Shown here piece by piece: positions 52,204-60,100 of a stretch of DNA of 64,000 bases; position 1 is the first letter of the stretch; each line of letters begins with the position of its first letter. The position numbers were made by a program, and so were the translations under genes. Origin of the DNA: Planctomycetia bacterium (GTDB lineage Bacteria > Planctomycetota > Phycisphaerae > Phycisphaerales > SM1A02); contig SXUI01000003.1 in NCBI GenBank assembly GCA_005790605.1, forward strand, positions 1-64,000. Direction: 5' to 3'. Below the pieces are notes generated by a model. It ran no database searches. It was not told where the DNA came from and was given only the letters and a program-made list of their open reading frames with translations.

Positions 52204-52617
52204 CGCGGCTGAGAACCCCCTCTTCCCCGCGAACATGCTGCCCTGCGATGAAGCGCCGCACGGGTAAAAACCCCCGCGCGATGCGCTGGCGCGGGATCCC
52301 ACGCAAAAACAGCGCGCGGATCGGGCGACTCTCGCTTCCCCCGCCCGCTGTTTGATGCTATGTTTAGGGCAGATGTTGAACTTCACCGCGCGCCACCCTT
52401 CATGAGCACTGTCCCTTCAGGACGAGTCCTCATGGTTGCCATGGGTATGGAACGCGCGCAGCGCCCAGAAGGGTTGCGAGTTCAGCTCCAACCACCTGCA
52501 GTCTCTCGTCGCGTGAAGAGTCGGATCGCGATTGGTTCGCGCATTCTTCTTCGCTCTTCCACGCATTCACTTCCCGCCTAACGCACGCCTGCTCACTCTT
52601 ACAGAAGGAACGGACTT
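52204..52617 (+). promoter_or_regulatory. infC leader region, 414 bp without a gene
   Basis: This gap between thrS and infC holds two structured elements. A 7-bp hairpin, CCCGCGC/GCGCGGG, lies at 52273-52295. A 12-bp stem in two blocks, AAACAG/CTGTTT and CGGGCG/CGCCCG, lies at 52307-52353 with a 9-nt bulge. Just after it, TGCTATGTT (52356-52364) resembles an extended -10 box, which would give an infC leader of roughly 245 nt. A 73-codon open frame at 52360-52581 looks like noise. Leader-based control of infC is an inference. Confidence 0.45.
52603..52610 (+). promoter_or_regulatory. Ribosome-binding site fixing the AUC start of infC
   Basis: AGAAGGAA lies 8 bases (counted from AAGGA) before ATC at 52618. 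It is one of the best Shine-Dalgarno matches in the window. No ATG, GTG or TTG lies within reach in frame, so it supports initiation at AUC. Confidence 0.75.
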
Positions 52618-53286
52618 ATCTTTCCGCCACGCAGACCATCCGGAGGACAGCGCACAGATTCGCGCGATTACGGTCCTCGAGTCAACGACCGCATTCGCAT
52701 CACTCCCATTCGCCTCATCGATGCCGAAGGCGAGATGATCGGCGTGATCGAGCTCGACGAAGCTCGCCGACTTGCGCACGAAAAGGGTCTCGACCTCGTC
52801 GAGATCGCTGCGGACAGTCGACCTCCCGTCGTGAAAATGATGGACTTCGGTCGATTCAAGTACGAGAGTTCCAAGAAGGAACGCGCGAACAAAGCGCGCA
52901 ACAAAGTCTCGGAAATGAAAGAAGTTCGTCTCGGTCGATCGATGAAAATCGATCCACACGATGTCGAGATTCGCATTGCACAAGCTCGGCGGTTCCTGAT
53001 CGAAGGCCACCGTGTGCAAATCGTCCAGAACTTCCGCGGCCGAGAGATGGCGCATCGACATCGCGGCGAAGACCGCATGGATGACATCATCACCGCGCTC
53101 TCCGACCTCGCAAAAGTCGAGATGTCGCCGCGCCTCAACGGTCGCCGCTTGACCATGGTGATGGTCCCCGAGCGACAGAAGATCGAGGCGTGGAAGCGCA
53201 AGATGATCGCTGAAGGAAAGCCGATCCTGCCAAGCGTCCCTGACATGATCGAGGAAATGGATCACGACGACGAAGACGACGAGTGA
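52618..53286 (+). CDS. infC: Translation initiation factor IF-3, probable AUC start
   Basis: 222 residues. The first ATG in frame (52735) would remove the conserved N-terminal domain strand. Upstream in the same frame the conserved RVNDRIRITPIRLIDAEGEM is encoded, and the frame is closed by TAA at 52579. Between that stop and the conserved region the only start-like codon is ATC at 52618, with a strong ribosome-binding site. IF-3 genes in several bacteria start at AUU, AUC or AUA, which IF-3 itself discriminates against. The rest is standard: EIAADSRPPVVKMMDFGRFKYE (cut as RPPVVKMMDFGRFKYE), RIAQARRFLIEGH and an acidic tail. Confidence 0.93.
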   Translation: MFPPRRPSGGQRTDSRDYGPRVNDRIRITPIRLIDAEGEMIGVIELDEARRLAHEKGLDLVEIAADSRPPVVKMMDFGRFKYESSKKERANKARNKVSEMKEVRLGRSMKIDPHDVEIRIAQARRFLIEGHRVQIVQNFRGREMAHRHRGEDRMDDIITALSDLAKVEMSPRLNGRRLTMVMVPERQKIEAWKRKMIAEGKPILPSVPDMIEEMDHDDEDDE

Positions 53287-53325
53287 TGGCGGCCTGACGC
53301 GCACACGCAGTCGCACGACAACAAG

Positions 53326-53369
53326 AAGGCTCCACCTCGCGTTGCGAAGTGGAGCCTTCCTTCTTTTTT
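53326..53369 (+). terminator. Rho-independent terminator of infC
   Basis: A 10-bp stem, AAGGCTCCAC and GTGGAGCCTT, capped by CGC-GTT-GCG, then CCTTCTTTTTT. It lies 40 bp past the infC stop, so rpmI and rplT, which often follow infC, are not co-transcribed here. Confidence 0.92.
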
Positions 53370-53388
53370 GCCGTGCACGCTGGTTGAC

Positions 53389-53715
53389 TCAGTCGGCAGA
53401 GTCCGTCTCGCCTTCCTGCCACGCTGTGTACATGGTGCGAATGATCTCCTGCATCGTGTGAGACCACATGATCGGCAGAGGATTCTTCATGAGATAGTCC
53501 ATCACGACCTGCTCCTGCGGAGTCGCGTTGTCCTTCATCACAAGCCATGTCTTGAAGACCTTGAAGTCGGGCGGACACCATGTGCCTTCGGCGTGCGCGC
53601 GTGCAGCGAGCACTAAGGAAAGCGTCATTGCCGCGAGGGTACTCATCACAAGACTCACGCGCCGCGCGCGGACTCGACTCAGACCGAACCCATGTTGCAT
53701 TCTTTGAGTTGTCAT
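53389..53715 (-). CDS. Small secreted protein of unknown function
   Basis: 108 residues with a signal peptide (VMSTLAAMTLSLVLAARAHA). The mature part of about 65 residues has one cysteine (GTWCPPDFKVF) and helices with IMWSHTMQEIIRTMYTAW, ending in an acidic tail. I recognise no family. The gene has its own 100-bp gaps on both sides. Confidence 0.6.
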   Translation of the reverse strand: MTTQRMQHGFGLSRVRARRVSLVMSTLAAMTLSLVLAARAHAEGTWCPPDFKVFKTWLVMKDNATPQEQVVMDYLMKNPLPIMWSHTMQEIIRTMYTAWQEGETDSAD

Positions 53716-53817
53716 TTGGAAACTGTCCTCTCAGTTGAGTAGTTCAAGTAGTTCGAACTCCATTCGCTCGCGCGATGGCGCAGACACCAAGCACTCGCGA
53801 GCAGAACGGCATTCGAC

Positions 53818-55062
53818 TCATGCATCCGCGGTCAATGCTCCAGCTCGCTCGAGAATCGCCCATCCGGTGGGACGGAAGAGCGGGAATCGACCCATAGCGC
53901 CGGCCAACACTCGAATGTCCTCTGGATCGAGGGTCATCGCGTCGGAGGCGAGTCCTTCTTCACTCGCGCGCTCGCGACGGAAATGCTCCATCGTGAAAGC
54001 GCGCTCTCGCATCGCCCAGTTGTCGAGTCGCTCGGCGATCTCAGCGGCCTTGTTGGTGAGGATCGCCAACTCTCGCTGGAAACTAACGGTGTTCGCCGAT
54101 CGAAGCGCGATGTTGCATCCGTAGATGGACCACCAGCCCCAACTTTCTAGCAAATCACCCTTCGGGAAATCTTCGACATCCACCACTTGATCGAGCCCAC
54201 TCAGGATCTCCGCGATCGCCGCGTCCTCATCGAGCCGACCCGAAGCGGCATCGAGTTCGAAGAGCGCGCCTCGACAGGTGTTGGCGATCGCTTGATACTG
54301 CGCGTCGCCAAACTCAACCGCCAAACTCTCATATTCACGCTGCGCCTTTCGAAGATCGGCGCTTGCCGCGTCGACGGAGAACTCAAACGGTTCATCCGCG
54401 TTCCAGAGCAATCTGCGCTGCGCATTGCCGCGGACGCTGCGGGCGAATGCTCGCGCGACACGCTGCAATCGGCCCATCGGTGCAAAGTGCTCAAATCGAT
54501 CGAGAATGTCCGCAGCGATCGCGCGCGCCTCGTGCAGATTCCAAAGCGAGTAATGCGCGTTGGCGAGATTCACGAGCAACATCAGACGAAGATCTCGCGG
54601 AAGCGCTGACTCCGCGAGTCCTTCCTGGACGCACGCCAGCGTTCGCACATACCGACCAAGCCCGTCGTACGCGCCCGCAAGACGATTGGCAACAATGGCA
54701 CGCTCCGTCGAGGACCTCGCGCTCTTGCGCATGCGAGACCCAAGACTCAACAGCTTCTGATACTCACCAAGGCGGTGCAATGACTGCGCCTCTTGATCCA
54801 GTTCGGAGAATGGTCGCGAGGATTCAGGGACGGAAACGGGTTCCGCCTGCCACACGCTCTCAGCCACATCGCCGACGCCCCAATCAAGAGCGTCCGCCAA
54901 TCGAGCAACCAGGTCGAGCTTTGGATTCCCGCTCTCGGGAGTAACCTTGCCAGACTCGCGTCCAAGCGCTTCAAAAGTCTCTGACTTGTTCCAGCCCCGA
55001 TACACGCGAGCGAGATCGACAAACCGATCGATTCGCTGCTTCCGGCGGATCACACTGGCCAT
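53818..55062 (-). CDS. HTH-type regulator with TPR-like C-terminal domain
   Basis: 414 residues. The first 75 residues fit a helix-turn-helix of the XRE type (DRFVDLARVYRGWNKSETFE, then NPKLDLVARLADALDWGVGD), but the recognition part is atypical. The remainder (about 85-410) is helical and TPR-like, for example AIVANRLAGAYDGLGRYVRT and LMLLVNLANAHYSLWNLHE. Such layouts are used by regulators that sense peptides or proteins. The ATG at 55062 is chosen; the frame continues to 55245. It diverges from argR, 330 bp away, but a link to arginine is not shown. Confidence 0.72.
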   Translation of the reverse strand: MASVIRRKQRIDRFVDLARVYRGWNKSETFEALGRESGKVTPESGNPKLDLVARLADALDWGVGDVAESVWQAEPVSVPESSRPFSELDQEAQSLHRLGEYQKLLSLGSRMRKSARSSTERAIVANRLAGAYDGLGRYVRTLACVQEGLAESALPRDLRLMLLVNLANAHYSLWNLHEARAIAADILDRFEHFAPMGRLQRVARAFARSVRGNAQRRLLWNADEPFEFSVDAASADLRKAQREYESLAVEFGDAQYQAIANTCRGALFELDAASGRLDEDAAIAEILSGLDQVVDVEDFPKGDLLESWGWWSIYGCNIALRSANTVSFQRELAILTNKAAEIAERLDNWAMRERAFTMEHFRRERASEEGLASDAMTLDPEDIRVLAGAMGRFPLFRPTGWAILERAGALTADA

Positions 55063-55278
55063 CTCAACACTCCGAGCCGACGATTTCTGATACGTCGATT
55101 CAGGCACTACCCCTGTGCCACCTCCACTTCTACTCCGCTTCCGGGGTGAAGCAACGAAACGCCTCCTTTTTTCCTCCCGAAAAGTGGTGAAAATCACGCC
55201 CTCCCCCTTCCCGCGATCGCTGGTTTCGCCGTGCTCGGACGGCACAGGCTGTCAACAACTCCATTTTGTCGCGCCGAC

Positions 55279-55306
55279 TTGACATTTATGCAATCCATTG
55301 CATAAT
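55279..55306 (+). promoter_or_regulatory. Sigma-70-like promoter of the arg operon
   Basis: TTGACA (55279-55284, consensus) and CATAAT (55301-55306, five of six) are separated by 16 bp. Transcription would start near 55313, giving a leader of about 80 nt before argR. The spacer is filled by the ARG-box-like palindrome. Confidence 0.8.
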
Positions 55307-55313
55307 AATGCAT
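55286..55313 (+). promoter_or_regulatory. ARG-box-like operator
   Basis: A perfect inverted repeat TTATGCAAT-CC-ATTGCATAA (55286-55305) lies between the -35 and overlaps the -10. A third half-site, AATGCAT, follows at 55307-55313. The TATGCAAT/ATTGCATA arms resemble ArgR boxes (TNTGAAT-type and CATGAAT-type arms) in size and symmetry. It should let ArgR with arginine repress its own operon. Confidence 0.75.
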
Positions 55314-55392
55314 CACGTCGCAAGTTCGCGAACGCGCCACCCCAACAGCGTGTTGTCTGAAAGACTGCTCCACTGGTTCTGTCACCATTTCG

Positions 55393-55839
55393 ATGAAAGT
55401 TCGTCGCCAATCCATCATTCGAAAACTCGTCGCTGGAGATGAGCTTCGCAACCAGCAAGAGTTGCAAGTTCGCCTTCGAGACGAGGGCATCGAAGCAACT
55501 CAGTCCACGCTCTCGCGCGACTTGCGCGAACTCGGGGTCTTGCGTGGGCGCGATGGATATCAGCTTCCGAACACCGAAGGAAACGGCCCAAGCGACGGCT
55601 CGCGCCTCCACGCAGCCATTCGGCGCGAACTGGTTGGCGTCGATGTGGGCGGGACTCTCGTTGTTCTGCACACGCCGAGTGGCCATGGCAACGCGCTCGC
55701 GATCGAAATCGATGCGGGCCAGCTCGAAGGCGCGCTCGGCACGATCGCGGGAGACGACACGGTCTTCATCGCCGCACGATCTGAGTCTGCGGCCATCCGC
55801 ATCGCGAAGCGATTGCGGTCGATCGCAGAAATCAGCTAG
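55393..55839 (+). CDS. argR: Arginine repressor ArgR
   Basis: A 148-residue regulator. The N-terminal winged helix (1-60) has RRQSIIRKLVAGDELRNQQE and ATQSTLSRDLRELGVLR, which is the ArgR recognition pattern. The C-terminal hexamerisation and arginine-binding domain has TPSGHGNALAIEIDA and the GTIAGDDTVFIA motif with the paired Asp residues that bind arginine. It heads the arginine operon and should repress it via the palindrome in its own promoter. argC follows 17 bp downstream. Confidence 0.95.
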   Translation: MKVRRQSIIRKLVAGDELRNQQELQVRLRDEGIEATQSTLSRDLRELGVLRGRDGYQLPNTEGNGPSDGSRLHAAIRRELVGVDVGGTLVVLHTPSGHGNALAIEIDAGQLEGALGTIAGDDTVFIAARSESAAIRIAKRLRSIAEIS

Positions 55840-55856
55840 TTCGCACCTTTTCTTCC

Positions 55857-56957
55857 ATGCACACCTCCACTCTCATTGCTGAGCTCCCCACTTCTGCCTT
55901 GCCGCAGCGCGCCATCCGCGTTGCTGTTGTCGGAGCGACCGGATACGCAGGCTGCGAGCTGTGCGACCTCCTCCTCGCACACCCGCGCGTCGAGCTCTGC
56001 GCGGTGTATGGATCGGCCCGTCGAGCGGACGAACCGACACAACGCTTAACCGATCTTTTCCCGCGCCTCGCGGGTCGAACCGCGCTCGTGGTGCAGCCAC
56101 TCGATGCGGCTGCGCTCGCGACGAGTGGGTTCGACGCGATTTTCCTTGCAACGCCGCATGAAACAAGCCACGCGATCGTGCCGTCGCTTCTCGCAAGCGG
56201 CATGTTGGTCCTCGACCTCAGTGCCGCGTTCCGACTCAGCGACCCTAGCGTGTTCGCGCAGGCCTACGGATTCACGCACGAGCACCCTCACTTGCTTGAA
56301 GAAGCCGTCTACGCGCTTCCTGAAATCGCCGCAACTGAAATCACGCAATCCAATCTCCTCGCGATTCCAGGTTGCTATCCCACTTCGGTGATTCTTCCAA
56401 CTCGTCCACTCGTTGATGCGGGGCTCATCGACCTTGATCGCGGCGCGATCGTCGATAGCACCTCCGGCGTTTCCGGCGCGGGACGCAAAGCAGAACTCAA
56501 GACGCTCTTCTGCGAAGTGAGTTTACAAGCGTATGGAGTTTGGAAGCATCGACACCGACCTGAGATGAGCGAACACGCTCGTATCCCAACCGTGTTCACG
56601 CCGCACCTCGGAAGTTTTGATCGCGGAATCCTTTCGACGGTTCACCTTTTCCTGCGCGAGGGCGTCGCGGAGTCCGAGGCGCGCGAGTGCCTCACGCAGG
56701 CATACGGATCAAGCGCGTTCGTTCGCGTATTGCGTGCTGGGCAATGGCCAGCGATCTCTTCTGTGGAACGCACGAACTACTGCGACATCGGACTTGCGGC
56801 GGAGGGGCGTCACATCATCATCGAGAGCGCGATTGACAACTTGCTCAAGGGCGCCGCAGGGCAAGCCGTCCAAACGTTCAATGTCCGCCATGGGTTCGAG
56901 CAAACCCTCGGCATCCTCGCACCTTCTGCTTCGAGGGAGGCCGCATGTCTCGCGTGA
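55857..56957 (+). CDS. argC: N-acetyl-gamma-glutamyl-phosphate reductase
   Basis: 366 residues. It reduces N-acetylglutamyl phosphate to the semialdehyde with NADPH. Seen are RVAVVGATGYAGCELCDLL, VLDLSAAFRL, the active-site cysteine in AIPGCYPTSVILP, and HRHRPEMSEH with the later histidine motif VFTPHLGSFDRGI. An N-terminal extension of about 18 residues precedes the dinucleotide fold. The last 13 bp overlap argB, suggesting coupling. Confidence 0.96.
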   Translation: MHTSTLIAELPTSALPQRAIRVAVVGATGYAGCELCDLLLAHPRVELCAVYGSARRADEPTQRLTDLFPRLAGRTALVVQPLDAAALATSGFDAIFLATPHETSHAIVPSLLASGMLVLDLSAAFRLSDPSVFAQAYGFTHEHPHLLEEAVYALPEIAATEITQSNLLAIPGCYPTSVILPTRPLVDAGLIDLDRGAIVDSTSGVSGAGRKAELKTLFCEVSLQAYGVWKHRHRPEMSEHARIPTVFTPHLGSFDRGILSTVHLFLREGVAESEARECLTQAYGSSAFVRVLRAGQWPAISSVERTNYCDIGLAAEGRHIIIESAIDNLLKGAAGQAVQTFNVRHGFEQTLGILAPSASREAACLA

Positions 56958-57760
56958 TGAACTCATTGACCATCGTCAAAGTAGGCGGCGCGCTGCTGGA
57001 CAACGCGAGCGCATACGCAAGCACCTTCTCTGCGATCATCGCCTTGCACGAGGAAATCCGCGCTTCTGGCGGATTTGGAGTGGTCCTCGTGCATGGCGGT
57101 GGCGCGGCAGTCGATCGGCAGTTCGCGCGACTAGGCGTTGAGAGCGAGAAGCGAGACGGCATTCGGATCACCCCCGCCGAGCACATCGACGACCTCGTCA
57201 GCGTGCTTGCCGGAAGCGTGCACCAGCGACTGCTTGGGCTGCTCCATGCACTCGGCGCGCGTCCCGTTGGACTCTCCCTCGCCGACGGCGGCCTGTGCGA
57301 TTGTCGCGTCACGACACGATTTCCATTCGATGCCGGTCTCGTCGGCGAAGTGGTCGACGGCGACGCGAGCGTTCTTCGGACGCTTCTGCACGCCGGATTT
57401 CTTCCGGTACTCAATAGCATTGGGCTCGACCGCGACGGGACGCCGCTCAATGTCAATGCGGATGATGCAGCCAGTGCGATCGCGCGCATCGCGCAAGCAA
57501 CTGAGGTGCTCTTGCTGACGGATGTCGCTGGTGTGCTCGATGCATCGCATGCCGTCATCCCTCAACTCGATGGTCGATTGATCGAGGAGCTCATTGCGAA
57601 TGGAACGGTGCGCGGAGGAATGACGGCGAAGTTGCGCGCGGCCCATGAAGCAGCCGTCGCCGCTGGTTGTCCTGTGCGCATCGCGAGTTGGAAGGCGCAC
57701 GGTCCACTTTCGTCCTGCGCGGGTACGAGCATCACACCGGGCGTCGCGCTCATCGCCTAA
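56945..57760 (+). CDS. argB: Acetylglutamate kinase
   Basis: A 271-residue amino-acid kinase phosphorylating N-acetylglutamate. Evidence: the IVKVGGALLDN P-loop-like start, VLVHGGGAAVDRQ, LNVNADDAASAIARIAQA and LLLTDVAGVLD, with the terminal GTSITPGVALIA. It is a little shorter than arginine-sensitive hexameric enzymes and lacks their N-terminal helix, so feedback inhibition by arginine is not expected. It overlaps argC, and argF is 36 bp downstream. The ATG at 56957 is an alternative start. Confidence 0.94.
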   Translation: MSRVMNSLTIVKVGGALLDNASAYASTFSAIIALHEEIRASGGFGVVLVHGGGAAVDRQFARLGVESEKRDGIRITPAEHIDDLVSVLAGSVHQRLLGLLHALGARPVGLSLADGGLCDCRVTTRFPFDAGLVGEVVDGDASVLRTLLHAGFLPVLNSIGLDRDGTPLNVNADDAASAIARIAQATEVLLLTDVAGVLDASHAVIPQLDGRLIEELIANGTVRGGMTAKLRAAHEAAVAAGCPVRIASWKAHGPLSSCAGTSITPGVALIA

Positions 57761-57796
57761 GCCCCGTTTCCATTCCCAGACACGAAACCCTATTTC

Positions 57797-58747
57797 ATGC
57801 GCACGCTTTCCGTTTCCAATCCAGTCTCGCTCGCACGCCGCAGCGTCCTCACGCTTGCCGATCTCTCGCGCGCGGAGATTCGCGGAACACTTGATCTCGC
57901 GAAGGAACTGAAGCGCGACTATGCCCCATTCGCGCACGCGCTTCAGCAACGCGCAATCGTGCTCTTGTTCGAGAAGCCCTCGCTTCGCACGCGCGTGTCG
58001 CTCGAAGTTGGCATCGCGAAACTTGGCGGTACTTGTGTGTACCTCGATCATCAGGCGTCGCCGATCGGGCAGCGCGAGACAATCGCGGACTATGGCCGCA
58101 ACCTAGAGCGATGGGCCGACGCCTTGATTGGTCGCGTACTGCAACACGCGACACTCACAGAATTGCATCGATGGACCAAAGTGCCCATCGTGAACGCGCT
58201 GTGCGAAGCACATCACCCATGCCAAATCCTTGCGGATGCCCTCACGCTTGAAGAGCATGGACTTGACCTCAGCTCCATGCGTCTCGCATGGCTCGGTGAC
58301 GGCAACAATGTGTGCCACAGCCTCATGCAACTCACCGCGATCTTCGGGGGTCAGATGGTCGTCGTCACCCCTGACGATTGCCGTCCGGCAAGCGCATGGA
58401 TGACGCGCACAAGCGAACTCGCACTCGCGACAGGCGCGCGCATCGAATACACCAACGACATCAGCCGAATCGCTGGCGCCGATGCGGTCTACACCGATGC
58501 GTGGATTTCGATGGGTCAGTCCGACAGCGCGAGTAAGCGCGCGGCGATGCTCCCGTATCAAGTGAACGAAGCCGCCATGCAACTCGCCGGCAAGGATGCG
58601 CTCTTCATGCACTGCCTTCCGGCGCCTCGCGGCGAAGAAGTTCTTGATGCCGTGATGGACTCGCCCGCTTCTGTCGCCTTCGATCAGGCCGAAAACCGCA
58701 TGCATGCGCAGAATGCACTGCTGCTCCAGTTACTCGGCGTCCGTTGA
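57797..58747 (+). CDS. argF: Ornithine carbamoyltransferase
   Basis: 316 residues. It makes citrulline from ornithine and carbamoyl phosphate. The carbamoyl-phosphate site is FEKPSLRTRVS instead of the more common STRTR form, a variant known in several phyla. Also seen are the HPCQILADALTLEEH motif, WLGDGNNVCHSLM, DAWISMGQ for ornithine binding and the catalytic HCLPAPRGEEV. These separate it from aspartate or succinylornithine carbamoyltransferases. argG follows after 77 bp. Confidence 0.94.
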   Translation: MRTLSVSNPVSLARRSVLTLADLSRAEIRGTLDLAKELKRDYAPFAHALQQRAIVLLFEKPSLRTRVSLEVGIAKLGGTCVYLDHQASPIGQRETIADYGRNLERWADALIGRVLQHATLTELHRWTKVPIVNALCEAHHPCQILADALTLEEHGLDLSSMRLAWLGDGNNVCHSLMQLTAIFGGQMVVVTPDDCRPASAWMTRTSELALATGARIEYTNDISRIAGADAVYTDAWISMGQSDSASKRAAMLPYQVNEAAMQLAGKDALFMHCLPAPRGEEVLDAVMDSPASVAFDQAENRMHAQNALLLQLLGVR

Positions 58748-58824
58748 TTCAAACATCCAATCCTCTCCTCCCTTCTCGACTCCACGATTCCCCTGCCTCG
58801 CCTGAAACCTAGAAAGTGCTCCCC

Positions 58825-60054
58825 GTGACCAACCCTCAAAAAATTTGCATCGCGTACTCCGGCGGCCTCGACACCTCTTGCATCATCCCATGGCTCCGAG
58901 AGAACTATGACTGCGAGGTTGTGGCAGCCGTAGCTGATGTCGGTCAAGGCGATCGCGAACTCGAAGGGATTGAGGAGAAGGCGAAAAACTCCGGTGCTTC
59001 AAGTTGCATCGTCGTCGATCTCAAGCGCGAGTTCCTCGAAGCCTTTGCCTTTCCGATGGCGCTCTCCGGCGCGGTCTACGAAGGGCGCTATCTGATGGGC
59101 ACAAGCATCGCTCGACCGATCATCGCGAAGGCGCAGGTGGAAGCCGCGCTCACGACGGGCTGCGACGCCCTTGCCCATGGCTGCACCGGCAAGGGAAACG
59201 ATCAAGTTCGATTTGAATCGACCTACGCCGCGCTGGCTCCGCAGCTTTCAGTGATTGCGCCTTGGCGCCTTCCGAACTTCGAACTCAAGAGCCGCGAGGC
59301 GATGCTCGGCTACCTCAAAACGCGCAACATCCCGTGCGCTGCGAGCGCCGAGAAGATTTACTCTCGTGACGCAAACATCTGGCACATTTCGCATGAGGGC
59401 GGAGCACTTGAAGATCCTTGGAACGCCCCGCCAGAGGATGTGTGGATGCTCACGGTTTCTCCTCAACAGGCACCGGACCAGTACCAAGATGTGATGGTGT
59501 CGTTCGAGAAGGGTCGCCCCATTGCAGTCGATGGGAAATCCCTCGGCAGCGTTGCGCTGATGAACACGCTCAATGCGATTGGCGGTCGGCATGGCGTGGG
59601 TCGCGTCGACATCTGTGAGAATCGCCTCGTCGGCATGAAGAGTCGAGGCGTCTACGAGACACCAGGCGGCACGATCCTCACGGAAGCGTTCCGCGGCTTG
59701 GAGCAGCTCGTGTACGACCGTGAGACTCTGCACTACCGAGAGAAACTTGCCCTCGATTTCGCGAAGATCATCTATAACGGCACTTGGTATTCACCACTCC
59801 GTGAGGCGATGTGGGCAGCGTTTGTCTCCATGGCAGAGGTCATGACAGGCGATGTTGTCGTGCGTGTATTCAAGGGCAGCGCGCAAACCGCGCGACGCCG
59901 AAGTCCACACTCCCTCTTCAGCCACTCCTTCGCAACATTCGGAACTGATGTGGTCTACGACCACGCCGACGCGACAGGATTCATTCGCCTCTTCGCACTC
60001 CCAAGCCGCATCCGTGCGCTGCAAGCCATGCAGGCTATCGACACAGCCCACTGA
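58825..60054 (+). CDS. argG: Argininosuccinate synthase
   Basis: 409 residues. It joins citrulline and aspartate with ATP. Features: the PP-loop IAYSGGLDTSCIIPWLREN, ADVGQG, the GTSIARPIIAKAQVE helix, HGCTGKGNDQVRFE and FEKGRPIAVDG. No ATG is available near the conserved N-terminus, so it starts at GTG. I prefer the GTG at 58825 (MTNPQKICIAY), with AGAAAG 8-9 bases upstream; the GTG at 58816 adds three residues. It lies between argF and argH. Confidence 0.95.
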   Translation: MTNPQKICIAYSGGLDTSCIIPWLRENYDCEVVAAVADVGQGDRELEGIEEKAKNSGASSCIVVDLKREFLEAFAFPMALSGAVYEGRYLMGTSIARPIIAKAQVEAALTTGCDALAHGCTGKGNDQVRFESTYAALAPQLSVIAPWRLPNFELKSREAMLGYLKTRNIPCAASAEKIYSRDANIWHISHEGGALEDPWNAPPEDVWMLTVSPQQAPDQYQDVMVSFEKGRPIAVDGKSLGSVALMNTLNAIGGRHGVGRVDICENRLVGMKSRGVYETPGGTILTEAFRGLEQLVYDRETLHYREKLALDFAKIIYNGTWYSPLREAMWAAFVSMAEVMTGDVVVRVFKGSAQTARRRSPHSLFSHSFATFGTDVVYDHADATGFIRLFALPSRIRALQAMQAIDTAH

Positions 60055-60100
60055 GCATCGCAACACCAGACGCATAGAGACACGCCTTCAGAGACGCACG

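Larger units (their letters stand above)
55063..55392. other. 330-bp divergent region upstream of argR
   Basis: Gap between the HTH/TPR gene and argR. The right part holds the argR promoter and ARG-box. In the left part (55063-55260) the regulator's frame stays open without a start codon of good context. A purine-rich stretch near 55160-55195 (CTCCTTTTTTCC on the plus strand) could be part of its leader. No small gene is convincing. Confidence 0.5.

Noticed and set aside
52360-52581. 73-codon open frame in the infC leader
   Set aside because: Composition is unlike a conserved protein, there is no good ribosome-binding site, and it ends at the stop just before the infC reading frame.
55063-55245. 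Longer N-terminus for the HTH/TPR regulator
   Set aside because: The extra 61 codons are Arg/Ser-rich without a good start context, and the helix-turn-helix begins right after the ATG at 55062.
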